Source of the DNA: DATAQC01 sp051001215
Lineage (GTDB): Bacteria > Actinomycetota > Acidimicrobiia > Acidimicrobiales > AC-14
NCBI GenBank assembly: GCA_051001215.1
Contig: JBPCNP010000175.1
Location: forward strand, 1 to 39,700
Direction of reading: 5' to 3'
DNA: 39,700 bases
Shown: piece after piece, positions 22,904 to 31,028 of the stretch
How positions within the stretch are numbered: the first letter of the stretch is position 1
Layout of the letters: each line of letters opens with the position of its first letter
Position numbers and translations under genes: made by a program
The notes under the pieces: generated by a model
Told to the model about the DNA's origin: nothing
Database searches by the model: none
Seen by the model: only the letters and a program-made list of their open reading frames with translations

Positions 22904-23270
22904 TCAGGATGCGCCGGCGGCAACCTCAGTGAAGCGCTGGGGCTCGTCGTGGCGGTGCTCCTCGATGAAGTCGACGAGCCGCGGGAAGACGTCTCGGTCG
23001 ACCCGGTCGCCCATGAAGGGATCCTGGTGTCCGTACCCGGGAAAGATGTGCAGCTCGTGGCGGCCGGGGACGAGGCGCTCGTAACACACGACGTTGGAAT
23101 TCGAGAACACCTTGTTGTCGGCCCCCGTCATGAACAGCACCGGTGTCTCGATCTCGGCCGCGTACTGGAAGTAGTCCGCCGTCGCACTCGGGGTGGAAGG
23201 CGGAGACGACCCGGCTGAAGACCTTGCCTCTGGTCGAAGTGGGTCACGGGCGCCATCGACGGCATCAGCC
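22904..23270 (-). pseudogene. Alpha/beta-hydrolase C-terminal remnant
   Basis: The end of an alpha/beta-hydrolase-like protein survives: TADYFQYAAEIETPVLFMTG, then NKVFSNSNVVCYERLVPGRH and FPGYGHQDPFMGD with the catalytic-His position. It resembles C-terminal domains found in GMC-oxidoreductase/hydrolase fusions. Upstream pieces such as LMPSMAPVTHFDQ and KVFSRVVSAFHPEC are in other frames, so at least two frameshifts exist. The nucleophile and N-terminal parts are gone. The GlsB gene starts immediately upstream. Confidence 0.7.
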
Positions 23271-23272
23271 CC

Positions 23273-23524
23273 TCAGATGGTGCTGCGTGATCGCTGCAGG
23301 AGGAAGACGATCAGGGCGGCAGCGGCCACTTCGAGTATCACGGTGAGGAGCCAGCCGGCTTGGAGAAGGGCACCGACGATCCCGCCGAGGATCGAACCCC
23401 CGATCCCGATGGCGATGGTCAACCCGATGGACATGGGGTTGGGCCCGGGGATGGCCAGACGCCCGAGGGCGCCGATCACGAGCCCGGAGATGATGACGCT
23501 GATGATCCACCCGATGAGCAACAT
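23273..23524 (-). CDS. GlsB/YeaQ/YmgE-family membrane protein
   Basis: An 83-aa integral membrane protein (transglycosylase-associated family) of three helices rich in Gly: about 2-22, 30-50 and 58-78. GIGGSILGGIVGALL is the family's hallmark. Such proteins are often induced by stress, but their mechanism is unknown. It is a single gene; CAGACT lies six bases before the ATG as a weak -10 candidate. Confidence 0.85.
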   Translation of the reverse strand: MLLIGWIISVIISGLVIGALGRLAIPGPNPMSIGLTIAIGIGGSILGGIVGALLQAGWLLTVILEVAAAALIVFLLQRSRSTI

Positions 23525-23578
23525 GGGCCCAGTCTGCCCGTCGCCGGGCCCGACGACCAGTATCTCGCAGCGAGGTTC

Positions 23579-24409
23579 TCAGCCGGGGGCCGGGGGGGCG
23601 GGGGCCGACGGGGAAGGGGCGGGAGGGGCCGGTGCTCGCGGCGCAGGTGCAGCAGCAGCCGCGCGGGCCTTGTCGAGCACATCGCGCACCGCGGCGGCGG
23701 CCGAGGCCGGCGGGTTCGATGCCAGATACGCCTCGAACTCGGGGACGGCGGCGGCGGGATCCTGTCGCCCCTTGTAGAGCACCATTCCCCGGAAGAAGTG
23801 GGCGTCGGGGTAGGCGGGATTGGTGGCGATGGCCTTGTCGAGCGAGGCCATGGCCGGGTCGTTGAAGCCGGCCCGGCCCAGCAACCAGCCCTTGTAGGTG
23901 AGGGCCACCACGTTGCTGGCATCGGCTTCGATGGCGGCGTCGTACTCCTTGAGGGCCTCGGCCGCCTTCCCTTGGCCCTCCAACTGCTGGGCCTTGGCCA
24001 CGTGGCGGGCCGTCTCCGACGTCCCCCTCCCGGACACGTTGTCTCCGCCGATCCTGTTCCCGGTGAACGTGGTCAGGCTTACCCCGGCGGCCACGGCCAA
24101 CAGCAACACGATGGTGACGCCGATAATGGTGCGACGGGCACGGCTGGTGCGTGACTTCGCGGCCGGCACCGGCGCCGTCCTGGCCGCGCGCCGGGACGAG
24201 GGTCCAGTGGCGGGCGGCTGCGGGAGGGGTTCGTGCGCTGCCTCGAGGGTCCGCAGGACGGCAGCGGCTCGGGCCGTGTAGTCGTCGTGAAGGGTGCGGT
24301 AGTCGCCGTCGTCGATGTCGGAGGCATCTCGCTCCTGATCGAGGTCGCGGAGGGACTGGAGCAGGAAGTCGCGCTCCTCCTCCAAGGCGGCGATCTCGTC
24401 GGGCTCCAT
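23579..24409 (-). CDS. TPR membrane protein, CcmI-like
   Basis: A 276-aa protein with an N-terminal coil (EEERDFLLQSLRDLDQERDA), one transmembrane helix (about residues 95-115, RTIIGVTIVLLLAVAAG) and TPR-like repeats (about 135-240). It ends in an Ala/Pro-rich tail. The layout matches the apocytochrome chaperone CcmI/CycH, and it follows ccmH on the same strand after a gap of about 90 bases, so it likely holds apocytochrome for CcmF/CcmH (inference). The start is uncertain: GTG 24427 or 24442 are alternatives and none has a clear ribosome site. Confidence 0.7.
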   Translation of the reverse strand: MEPDEIAALEEERDFLLQSLRDLDQERDASDIDDGDYRTLHDDYTARAAAVLRTLEAAHEPLPQPPATGPSSRRAARTAPVPAAKSRTSRARRTIIGVTIVLLLAVAAGVSLTTFTGNRIGGDNVSGRGTSETARHVAKAQQLEGQGKAAEALKEYDAAIEADASNVVALTYKGWLLGRAGFNDPAMASLDKAIATNPAYPDAHFFRGMVLYKGRQDPAAAVPEFEAYLASNPPASAAAAVRDVLDKARAAAAAPAPRAPAPPAPSPSAPAPPAPG

Positions 24410-24498
24410 CGCCGGGGCTGGGGTCACCGCGGGCGGGGTCACTGAATGTGCGATAGCCGCTTCCGACCGCGGACGCGTGGCCTGACGGCGGGCGGGGC

Positions 24499-24999
24499 TC
24501 AACGCCGGAGCGCCTCGTCGACCAGGGCCTGGTCCCCGGCCGAGACGGCCACATCGGGCCTGGCGCGCCACCGGCGGAAGGCCAGGCCCATGCCGGCCAG
24601 GGCCGCGGCGACAGCCACGACCGGGAGGACCCACACCAGGAGGGCCACCCCGTGGTGCTCGGGCTCGAGCAGGATGTCCACGCCGTACCGGCTCACCAGG
24701 TACCCGCGGATCTCACTACCCGTCTGGCCCGCCCGTACCCGCCTGAGGATCTCGTCGCGGATGGCCTGGGATGACGGCGCATCAGAGTCGGCGGCCGACA
24801 GGCCCCGGCAGGTAGGACAGCGGACCCCGGTGGCGATGTCATGGGCTCGTTGCCCGTCAGATTGCGGGCCCGACCCGCCCATACCCACCGCCAGGGCGCC
24901 AATCAGCACCAGGGCCATCAGGGCCCACGACCACAGGTGGCGGCGCCGGGGCCGGGCGGTCTCGGGCGCCTCGTCGGCTTCGGCCAGGTCGTCAGACAT
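24499..24999 (-). CDS. ccmH: CcmH-type cytochrome c maturation thiol protein
   Basis: A 166-aa CcmH/CycL/NrfF-family protein that keeps apocytochrome heme-binding cysteines reduced. It has an N-terminal helix (about 22-40), the redox motif RCPTCRGLSAADSDAP with Cys61 and Cys64, and a second helix (about 118-140). ATG 24999 is preferred because it overlaps the ccmF stop (ATGTCTGA), as seen elsewhere in this operon; another ATG at 25026 is possible. With no ccmG gene in the cluster, its electron source is not evident. Confidence 0.85.
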   Translation of the reverse strand: MSDDLAEADEAPETARPRRRHLWSWALMALVLIGALAVGMGGSGPQSDGQRAHDIATGVRCPTCRGLSAADSDAPSSQAIRDEILRRVRAGQTGSEIRGYLVSRYGVDILLEPEHHGVALLVWVLPVVAVAAALAGMGLAFRRWRARPDVAVSAGDQALVDEALRR

Positions 25000-27013
25000 G
25001 GGGTCCCACCGAGACCGGCGGCTCATCGGCGACGGGGGCCACGGACGGCTCGACGGTCGGGACGGCCGGGGCCGACGAGGGCTCGGTCGGACGTCGACGA
25101 CGGCCGGGCCACGCTGCCAGCACCGTGCCGAAGCCCATCAGGCCCCCCCCGATCCACAGCCAGGCAATGAGGGGTTGGATGTTCACGCCCACCACGGCGG
25201 CGGCCTTGTCAGTTTCGGGCGCGGCGACCAGCGTGAGGTACACGTCGTCGATGACGCCCACCCGCACCGACGGTGATCCGATGGCCTGGGACGCGAAAGG
25301 GAACTGGTGCAGCGCCGGTTCGTACACCTGCTTGGCGTCGACACGCACCCGGGCCGACAGGGTCTTCTTGTTGGCGTGCTGGGTGGTGGTGGTGCCCAGG
25401 TAGGTGACCGAGTGCCCGGCCAGGTGGGCGGTCTGTCCCGGCTCGAGGCGGAACTCGTGGCGGTGGCCGTAGGCGTGGCTGGCGGCGAAGGCCACGGCAA
25501 TCACCACCACGCCGATGTGCACCACCATGCCTCCGTTGGCCCGGCCCATCAGGCCTCGCCAGGCCGGACTGCCCTGGCGACGGGCGGCCCGCGCCGACAG
25601 CACGAGCTGGCGGATGGCGGCGGCGGCGGCAAAGGCGCCCAGCCCGAAGGCGGCCAGGGGGGCCAGACCCCGAAGTCCGGCGGCGACACAGACGACGACC
25701 GTCGCCGTCGCCGTCCAGGCCGGCCACAGCAGGCGTCGGTGCAACAGCTCGCCCGAGGCCTTGCGCCACGGCAGGGCCGGGGCGACGGCCATGAGGAAGA
25801 GCAGGGTGAAGCCCACCGGCAGGGTCATGGTGTCGAAGTAGGGGGCGCCGACCGAGAGGCGATCGCCGTTCATGGCCTCGGCGATCAGGGGGAACACCGT
25901 GCCGAGGAGCACCACGAAGGCAAAGGCCCCGAAGGCCACGTTGTTGGCCAGGAACGCGCCTTCGCGCGACACCGGCGAGTCGATGGCACCGGGCGAGCGC
26001 AGGCGATCACCGCGCCAGCCGATGAGGGCGATGGACACGCCGACTACGAGGGCGAAAAAGCCGATCAGGGCGGGCCCGATGGACGACTCCGAAAAGGCGT
26101 GCACCGAGTCGAGCACGCCGGAACGGGTCAGGAACGTGCCCAGGATGGTGAGGGCGAACGTGGCCACGAGCAACGACAGGTTCCAGACCCGGAGCATTCC
26201 CCGCCGCTCCTGCACCATCACCGAGTGGATGTAGGCCGTCCCCGTGAGCCAGGGAAGGAACGAGGCGTTCTCCACCGGGTCCCACGCCCAGTACCCACCC
26301 CACCCCAGGACTTCGTAGGACCACCAGGCGCCGAGCACGATACCGACGGTGAGGAAGCCCCAGGCGAACAGGGTCCAGCGCCGGGTCTCGACCAGCCACC
26401 CCTCCCCCACCCGACCGGTGACCAGGGCGGCGATGGCGAAGGCGAAGGGGATGGTGAAACCCACGAAGCCCAGGTAGAGGATGGGCGGATGGAAGGCCAC
26501 CAGGGGGTGGTTCTGGAGGAGGGGGTTCGGTCCCTGGCCGTCGCCGGGGACGGCGCCGGAGATCACCTTGAAGGGGTTGGCCGGTCCGGCCATCAGCCCG
26601 AAGAAGAAGGCGGCCACGGCGAAGGCCGTCAGCGTGGCCCAGGCCACGAGGGGGTCCGCTACCCGGGACCGGAAATGGCGCACCATCACCGCCAGGTAGC
26701 CGGCCAGGATCAGCGACCACAGCAGGATCGATCCTTCCAGCGCCGACCACATTCCCGAGATCGTGTAGAGCAACGGGGTCTCCCTGCTCCCATTGTCGGC
26801 CACGTACTTGAGGGTGAAGTCGTGGCCGATGAAGGCCGCCTCCATGGCCACCACGGCCAGGACCCCGCCACCGAGGATCAACCAGACATAGCGCTGGCCG
26901 GCCCCCAGCAGGCGGGGGTCGTGTCGGCGCAGACCCAGCGCGATCGTGGCCATGCCGAGCACGGCGGCGCTCAGGGCCAGGGCCACGCCGGCGGTGCCGA
27001 GGGCGGCGTTCAC
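24992..27013 (-). CDS. ccmF: Cytochrome c heme lyase subunit CcmF
   Basis: A 673-aa polytopic membrane protein that ligates heme to apocytochrome c. The tryptophan-rich heme-handling motif WGGYWAWDPVENASFLPWL is at 238-256, preceded by NHPLVAFHPPILYLG with conserved His. A large extracytoplasmic domain lies near the C-terminus, followed by a last helix and a Pro/Val/Ala-rich tail. The GTG start overlaps the ccmE stop by 4 bases (GTGA). Length is typical for CcmF/NrfE. Confidence 0.92.
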   Translation of the reverse strand: MNAALGTAGVALALSAAVLGMATIALGLRRHDPRLLGAGQRYVWLILGGGVLAVVAMEAAFIGHDFTLKYVADNGSRETPLLYTISGMWSALEGSILLWSLILAGYLAVMVRHFRSRVADPLVAWATLTAFAVAAFFFGLMAGPANPFKVISGAVPGDGQGPNPLLQNHPLVAFHPPILYLGFVGFTIPFAFAIAALVTGRVGEGWLVETRRWTLFAWGFLTVGIVLGAWWSYEVLGWGGYWAWDPVENASFLPWLTGTAYIHSVMVQERRGMLRVWNLSLLVATFALTILGTFLTRSGVLDSVHAFSESSIGPALIGFFALVVGVSIALIGWRGDRLRSPGAIDSPVSREGAFLANNVAFGAFAFVVLLGTVFPLIAEAMNGDRLSVGAPYFDTMTLPVGFTLLFLMAVAPALPWRKASGELLHRRLLWPAWTATATVVVCVAAGLRGLAPLAAFGLGAFAAAAAIRQLVLSARAARRQGSPAWRGLMGRANGGMVVHIGVVVIAVAFAASHAYGHRHEFRLEPGQTAHLAGHSVTYLGTTTTQHANKKTLSARVRVDAKQVYEPALHQFPFASQAIGSPSVRVGVIDDVYLTLVAAPETDKAAAVVGVNIQPLIAWLWIGGGLMGFGTVLAAWPGRRRRPTEPSSAPAVPTVEPSVAPVADEPPVSVGPHV

Positions 27014-27429
27014 GGCGAGGATGGCACCGTGGTCGTCAGCCGTTCGGGATGGTCGGCGACATAGGTCTCGGAGTGCTTGACCAGGATGCGGTCACTGGCG
27101 AAGGTGGTGCCCTGGAAGTGGCCCTCCAGCACCACGGCGATGTCGGGCCTGAACATCTCCGGCGGGTCGCCGGTGTGGACCACCGGCACCTCGACACCGT
27201 TGTTGGTGACCCGGAAGGCCACGTTGCCGCGTTGTTCGGCCACGCTGCTCGACACCACCGTGCCCTCGAGCCGGAAGCGCCTGGTACCCAGCGACGAGCG
27301 TTGGGCGACAGCCTCGTCGGCGGTGCGGAAGTACACGGTGGCGTTGCCCAGCCCCTGGAAGACGAGGAACCCGAGCACCCCCACCACGATGCTCCCGGCC
27401 AGCCACAGGCGTCGACGCTGGCCGATCAT
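27010..27429 (-). CDS. ccmE: Heme chaperone CcmE
   Basis: A 139-aa periplasm-facing heme chaperone with an N-terminal anchor (about 8-25) and an OB-fold. The heme-binding His119 and Tyr123 are in VKHSETY, equivalent to HDENY of Escherichia coli; this is the His type, not the Cys variant seen in archaea and Desulfovibrio. The ATG start overlaps the ccmD stop (ATGA) and the stop overlaps ccmF. Confidence 0.9.
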   Translation of the reverse strand: MIGQRRRLWLAGSIVVGVLGFLVFQGLGNATVYFRTADEAVAQRSSLGTRRFRLEGTVVSSSVAEQRGNVAFRVTNNGVEVPVVHTGDPPEMFRPDIAVVLEGHFQGTTFASDRILVKHSETYVADHPERLTTTVPSSP

Positions 27430-27599
27430 CGACCCTCTCCGGACGTGTCGGGGCCGGCGCTCGGCCCCTCGCCGGGGTTCGGGTGTGCTCGGGCGGCACG
27501 GGCCAGGGTGCGGTTGCGGGCCCACATGCGGGCGATGTAGGCGCTGATGGCCACCACCGTCACGCCGTAGCCGCCTGCGACGTACCCGGCGTCGGTCAA
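27426..27599 (-). CDS. ccmD: Small CcmD-like protein
   Basis: A 57-aa single-helix protein reading TDAGYVAGGYGVTVVAISAY then IARMWARNRTLARAARAH. Position between ccmC and ccmE, a single helix and a basic tail fit CcmD, which stabilises CcmABC and releases holo-CcmE. The TTG start at 27599 overlaps the ccmC stop in the sequence TTGA, and its stop overlaps the ccmE ATG. Because of the rare start and small size it is easily missed. Confidence 0.8.
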   Translation of the reverse strand: MTDAGYVAGGYGVTVVAISAYIARMWARNRTLARAARAHPNPGEGPSAGPDTSGEGR

Positions 27600-28420
27600 C
27601 GCCCGCTGGCGCTTTGTTCGGGCACCAGGTCGGCACCTCGTCCGGGGGGAACCAGGGTGGCGGGATCCAGGGTGGCGGGATCCAGGGCGGCGGCGACACC
27701 TTCGGCCCGGCGCTCGGCCAGGGCGTCGGCCAGTTCGCGGTCGTCGACAGCCTCCTCGAGGCGCGCCAGCCGGACGCGGTGGATGAGCAGCCACGCGTAC
27801 AGGAGGGTGAAGGCGACCACGCTCAGCAGCAGGGTCCACAGCATGGTGCCGTGGATCCTGGGGTCGAGGAGGCGCCGTTCGTCGAAAATTGTCGCCGGCT
27901 GATGGAGGGTGCGCCACCATTCCACGGCCAGGTGGACGATGGGGACGTCGATGAAGGCGGCCAGGGCCACGATGGCCGCTCGTCGTGACCGCACGAGCGG
28001 GTCGGCGGGAACCCGGCGCACGGCCAGGTACCCGAGATAGAGGACGAAGAGCACGGCGGTGCTGGTGAGCCGGGCGTCCCAAGTCCACCACACCCCCCAG
28101 GTGGTACGGCCCCAGATGGAGCCGACGGCCAGGGTGAGGCCGATGAACAGGACCCCTACCTCGGCCGATGCCCCCGCCACCAGGTCCCAGAACCTCGATC
28201 GGGTCCGGGGCCACAGATAGGCGACGCTGGCCAGGGTCGTCACACCGAACGAGAGGTACATGGCCAGCCAGGCGGTGGGCGCGTGCAGGTACAGGAGACG
28301 CACGGCGTCACCCTGGTTGACGTCGGCGGGTGAGACGACCAGCGCCAGCCATGCCGTCAGGGCCAGGCTGGCCAGCGTGGCGACCCCGAGCACCCGGGTG
28401 GCTCGCGATGTGGTGGTCAT
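27596..28420 (-). CDS. ccmC: Heme handling protein CcmC
   Basis: A 274-aa membrane protein with the WWD-type motif TWGVWWTWDARLTSTAVLF and conserved His on both sides (YLHAPTAWLAMYLS and PIVHLAVEWWRTLHQP). It loads heme onto CcmE with CcmAB. The ATG has an excellent ribosome site, GGAGGAGG, and overlaps the ccmB stop by 4 bases. The C-terminus is extended by a cytoplasmic tail that includes a small repeat (ALDPATLDPATL) and is longer than in proteobacteria. Confidence 0.9.
   Translation of the reverse strand: MTTTSRATRVLGVATLASLALTAWLALVVSPADVNQGDAVRLLYLHAPTAWLAMYLSFGVTTLASVAYLWPRTRSRFWDLVAGASAEVGVLFIGLTLAVGSIWGRTTWGVWWTWDARLTSTAVLFVLYLGYLAVRRVPADPLVRSRRAAIVALAAFIDVPIVHLAVEWWRTLHQPATIFDERRLLDPRIHGTMLWTLLLSVVAFTLLYAWLLIHRVRLARLEEAVDDRELADALAERRAEGVAAALDPATLDPATLVPPGRGADLVPEQSASGR
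27651..27695 (-). repeat. 15-bp tandem repeat in the ccmC tail
   Basis: Three units ending GCGGGA/GGCGGCG at 27651, 27666 and 27681 (plus strand TCCAGGGTGGCGGGA in the middle unit). They encode the DPATL repeats without breaking the frame. Confidence 0.85.
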
Positions 28421-29085
28421 GCCTCCTCCAGGAGGGGGCCGAAGGCGACCACCCCGAACACGGTGTAGATGGTGGCGAACACGGCGAGGAGCCGCACCCA
28501 TGGCCACGCGTCGCCCGGTGCCGTCGCCAGCGCTGCCTCGCTCGCCCGAGTGGCGGCCAGGAGCACGGGTGCGAGAACGGGCAACACGAGTAGTGGGAGC
28601 AGGGTATCGCTCACGCGGAGCCCAGCGGCCACCACCCCGTAGACAATTCCGCTGGCGGCGATGCCGACGGTGGCCAGCAGGCAGATCAGCACCAGCAGGG
28701 CTCCCCCGTGCAGGGACACGTCGTAGAGAACGGCGACCCCGACCGCCAGCACGACTTCGAGCACCAGCAGCTCGAGGGCCACGGCGGCAGCCTTGCCCAG
28801 GAAGATCCCGGCCCCGTCTAGGCCGGACAGGCGCAGCGAGTCGCGGGCGTCGTCGTCGGCCTCGATGGCGAAGGAGCGCTGGATGGCGAGAACGGCCGAG
28901 AACAGCACCGTGACCCAGAACAGCCCGGCCGCGGCCCGCCCGAGGATCCCCCGATCGGGGTCGAGGGCGAAGGCGAACAGGATGAGCACGAGGATGGCAA
29001 AGGGCACGACCTGGTTGGTGGCCACCCGGGATCGCAGCTCCACCCGGACGTCCTTGGCCGCAACCAAAACGGCGTCACGCCACAA
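28417..29085 (-). CDS. ccmB: Heme exporter membrane subunit CcmB
   Basis: A 222-aa membrane protein with six predicted helices, a normal length for CcmB. It begins MWRDAVLVAAKDVRVELRSR, matching the family start. This needs a TTG start at 29085, which overlaps the ccmA stop by 11 bases; no ATG or GTG lies in a better place. Translational coupling to ccmA is expected. Confidence 0.87.
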   Translation of the reverse strand: MWRDAVLVAAKDVRVELRSRVATNQVVPFAILVLILFAFALDPDRGILGRAAAGLFWVTVLFSAVLAIQRSFAIEADDDARDSLRLSGLDGAGIFLGKAAAVALELLVLEVVLAVGVAVLYDVSLHGGALLVLICLLATVGIAASGIVYGVVAAGLRVSDTLLPLLVLPVLAPVLLAATRASEAALATAPGDAWPWVRLLAVFATIYTVFGVVAFGPLLEEA

Positions 29086-29776
29086 CGTCGGCCCGCTTCC
29101 GTACCGGGTCGGCACCGGGCACGCCATCGCCGAGCAGGCCGTCGACGACCCTGCCGCCGGCCACGAGGAGGCGTCGCGTCGCCAGCCCGTTCGCCCGTTC
29201 GAGTTCGTGGGAGGCCAGCACCACGGTGGCGCCACCGGCGACTGCCTCGGCCACGAGAGCGTCGAGCAGGTCGCGTCCGCCGGCGTCGAGCCCGGCATGG
29301 GGCTCGTCGAGCAACCACAGCTCGGGGGCGCGGGCAACCACGGTGGCGATGGCCGTGCGCCGACGTTGGCCTGCGGACAGGCGCCCGACCCGCACCTGGC
29401 GGAGCCTTCCGTCGAGGCCGAGCCTGGCCATGGCGGTATCAGCCGAGGCCACGGAGTGCCCGGCAGCCCGAGCGGCGAAGCGCAGGTTGTCCTCCACCGT
29501 GAGATCGTCATAGAGGCCCGACGCGTGGCCGAGAAGGCCCACCCGCCGGCGCACGGCCCGGCGATCGCGGCACAGGTCGTGCCCCAGCACCGAGGCCTCC
29601 CCGGAGCCGATGGCCACCAGCCCGGCGCAGGCCCGGAGCAGCGTCGTCTTGCCGGCACCGTTGGGGCCGTGGAGCAGGACGATCTCCCCCGGGCCGACGT
29701 CGAGATCGACCCCCGCCAGGGCAGGAAAGCGGCCGAGCAGTGAGACCGCAGAGCGGAAGCATACGATGAGTCCCAT
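29075..29776 (-). CDS. ccmA: Heme exporter ATPase CcmA
   Basis: A 233-aa ABC ATPase with Walker A GPNGAGKT (37-44), signature RLSAGQRRR and Walker B LWLLDEPHAGLD. It drives release of holo-CcmE from CcmC. GGAGG sits about eight bases before the ATG. That ATG shares two bases with the ATG of the divergent sortase, so the ccm promoter must lie inside the sortase coding sequence or upstream of it. Confidence 0.9.
   Translation of the reverse strand: MGLIVCFRSAVSLLGRFPALAGVDLDVGPGEIVLLHGPNGAGKTTLLRACAGLVAIGSGEASVLGHDLCRDRRAVRRRVGLLGHASGLYDDLTVEDNLRFAARAAGHSVASADTAMARLGLDGRLRQVRVGRLSAGQRRRTAIATVVARAPELWLLDEPHAGLDAGGRDLLDALVAEAVAGGATVVLASHELERANGLATRRLLVAGGRVVDGLLGDGVPGADPVRKRADVVA
29762..29767 (+). 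promoter_or_regulatory. -10 box of the sortase gene
   Basis: TACGAT ends seven bases before the ATG at 29775 and lies inside ccmA. It supports that start and a leaderless sortase mRNA. Confidence 0.4.
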
Positions 29777-30755
29777 GTCGACTACCTCCACGGTACCGGC
29801 GCGCCACGACCGAGGTCCAAGCGGTCTGCGTACCCGCGGCCGGTTCCCCCGGGGAAAACGGCCGCGCCCCGCTCGTCGTGGGTGGCACCTCGACCTCCGA
29901 CAGGTCGTCCGCGGCATCGGCAAGACGCTCATCGCCGCCGGTGTCCTCATCTTCTTGTTCGTGGCCTATGAGCTCTGGGGCACCGGTTTCGCCCAGCGGC
30001 GAGACCAGAAGGCTCTCAAGTCCCAGTTCGACAAGATCACGACGCCGACCACCGTCGCCGGTGCCGCAGCACCCCCGGACACCGTCCCGGCCCCGGCCGA
30101 CGGGGCCATCGGGGTGATCCAGATCCCCAAGATCGGCGTCGATCAGGCGGTTGTGGAGGGTGTGGGTGTCGAGGACCTCAAGAAGGGTCCTGGCCACTAC
30201 CCCGGCACGCCCCTGCCCGGGGAAGCAGGCAACGCCGCCATCGCCGGCCACCGGACCACCTACGGGGCACCCTTCAACCGTCTCGACGAGCTGAAGAACG
30301 GCGACTCCATCACCGTTCGCACCCGGGCCGGGACCTTCCGGTACGAGGTGTCGAGCTCATCGGTGGTGTCGCCCAGCGAGGTGTCGGTCCTCGACCCCAC
30401 GCCCGACAACCGCCTCACCCTCACGACCTGCAACCCCAAGTACAGTGCCGCCCAACGCCTGATCATCGTGGCCAGCCTCGCCGGGCCGCTGGCCCCGGTG
30501 GTGGAACCGCCGATCGGTGGGCCCGCAGCTCCGCCCCGCAACGGCAACGCGCTGGCCGGCCTGTCGGGCAAGTCGACCGCCAAGGGCCCGGCCATCGCCT
30601 GGGGCCTGCTGGCCGCGGCCATCTGGTTCCTGGCCTGGGCCGCCGGCCACTGGTGGCGCCGCTGGCCCGCGTACCTGTTGGCCACGCCTGTGTTCCTCGT
30701 TGTGCTGTTCATCTTCTTCGAGAACTTCTCCCGCCTACTGCCCGCCAACGTCTGA
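29775..30755 (+). CDS. Class E-like sortase with C-terminal membrane tail
   Basis: A 326-aa membrane transpeptidase. After a basic N-terminus comes a helix (about 48-67), then the sortase barrel with catalytic His159 (IAGHRTTYGAPF), Cys219 (LTLTTCNPKY) and Arg228 (AAQRLI). A Pro/Gly-rich linker leads to two further hydrophobic segments (about 272-295 and 300-322), an unusual C-terminal extension. No obvious LPxTG or LAxTG substrate is encoded in the window. It is divergent from ccmA with overlapping start codons. Confidence 0.87.
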   Translation: MSTTSTVPARHDRGPSGLRTRGRFPRGKRPRPARRGWHLDLRQVVRGIGKTLIAAGVLIFLFVAYELWGTGFAQRRDQKALKSQFDKITTPTTVAGAAAPPDTVPAPADGAIGVIQIPKIGVDQAVVEGVGVEDLKKGPGHYPGTPLPGEAGNAAIAGHRTTYGAPFNRLDELKNGDSITVRTRAGTFRYEVSSSSVVSPSEVSVLDPTPDNRLTLTTCNPKYSAAQRLIIVASLAGPLAPVVEPPIGGPAAPPRNGNALAGLSGKSTAKGPAIAWGLLAAAIWFLAWAAGHWWRRWPAYLLATPVFLVVLFIFFENFSRLLPANV

Positions 30756-30763
30756 CCGAGCGT

Positions 30764-30781
30764 GTTGTAGTACACTACAAC
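30764..30781 (+). promoter_or_regulatory. Operator of the VapC toxin-antitoxin pair
   Basis: GTTGTAGT-AC-ACTACAAC is a perfect inverted repeat with 8-base arms, ending one base before the antitoxin ATG. It contains the -10 box TACACT, so a bound antitoxin would shut the promoter. This is typical autoregulation of toxin-antitoxin genes. Confidence 0.7.
30771..30776 (+). promoter_or_regulatory. -10 box of the toxin-antitoxin operon
   Basis: TACACT ends six bases before the ATG at 30783, so the mRNA should start at the ATG. It lies within the operator palindrome. Confidence 0.5.
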
Positions 30782-30782
30782 G

Positions 30783-31028
30783 ATGCTCACAGTGCCCGAG
30801 GCTGCCCGGCGGGTGGGAAGGAATCCCGAGACGATACGGAGATGGATCCGGGAGGAGCGCCTGCCTGCCGACCGGGTGGGGACGCAGTATCTCGTCGATG
30901 AGGAGGCCCTCGACGAGATGGTCGCCGGAGCGGAGCTGATCCCGTCGGCACGCGACGCCGGCACGCTCACGGGTGAGCCGATGCCGGACTTCCTGGCTGC
31001 CTTGCGCCGCTCACGCGTCCGCCGCTGA
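30783..31028 (+). CDS. Excisionase/MerR-like antitoxin
   Basis: An 81-aa protein whose N-terminal half is a helix-turn-helix of the excisionase/BldC type: TVPEAARRVGRNPETIRRWI then REERLPADRVGTQYLVDE. The C-terminal tail, SARDAGTLTGEPMPDFLAAL and a basic end, would wrap the toxin. The VapC toxin ATG follows its TGA with no gap. This DNA-binding fold differs from the usual AbrB- or ribbon-helix-helix-type VapB. The palindrome just upstream is the likely binding site. Confidence 0.82.
   Translation: MLTVPEAARRVGRNPETIRRWIREERLPADRVGTQYLVDEEALDEMVAGAELIPSARDAGTLTGEPMPDFLAALRRSRVRR

Noticed and set aside
25307..27064. 585-aa open frame antisense to ccmF
   Set aside because: Composition dominated by Gly, His, Gln and Glu, mirroring ccmF codons; no domain.
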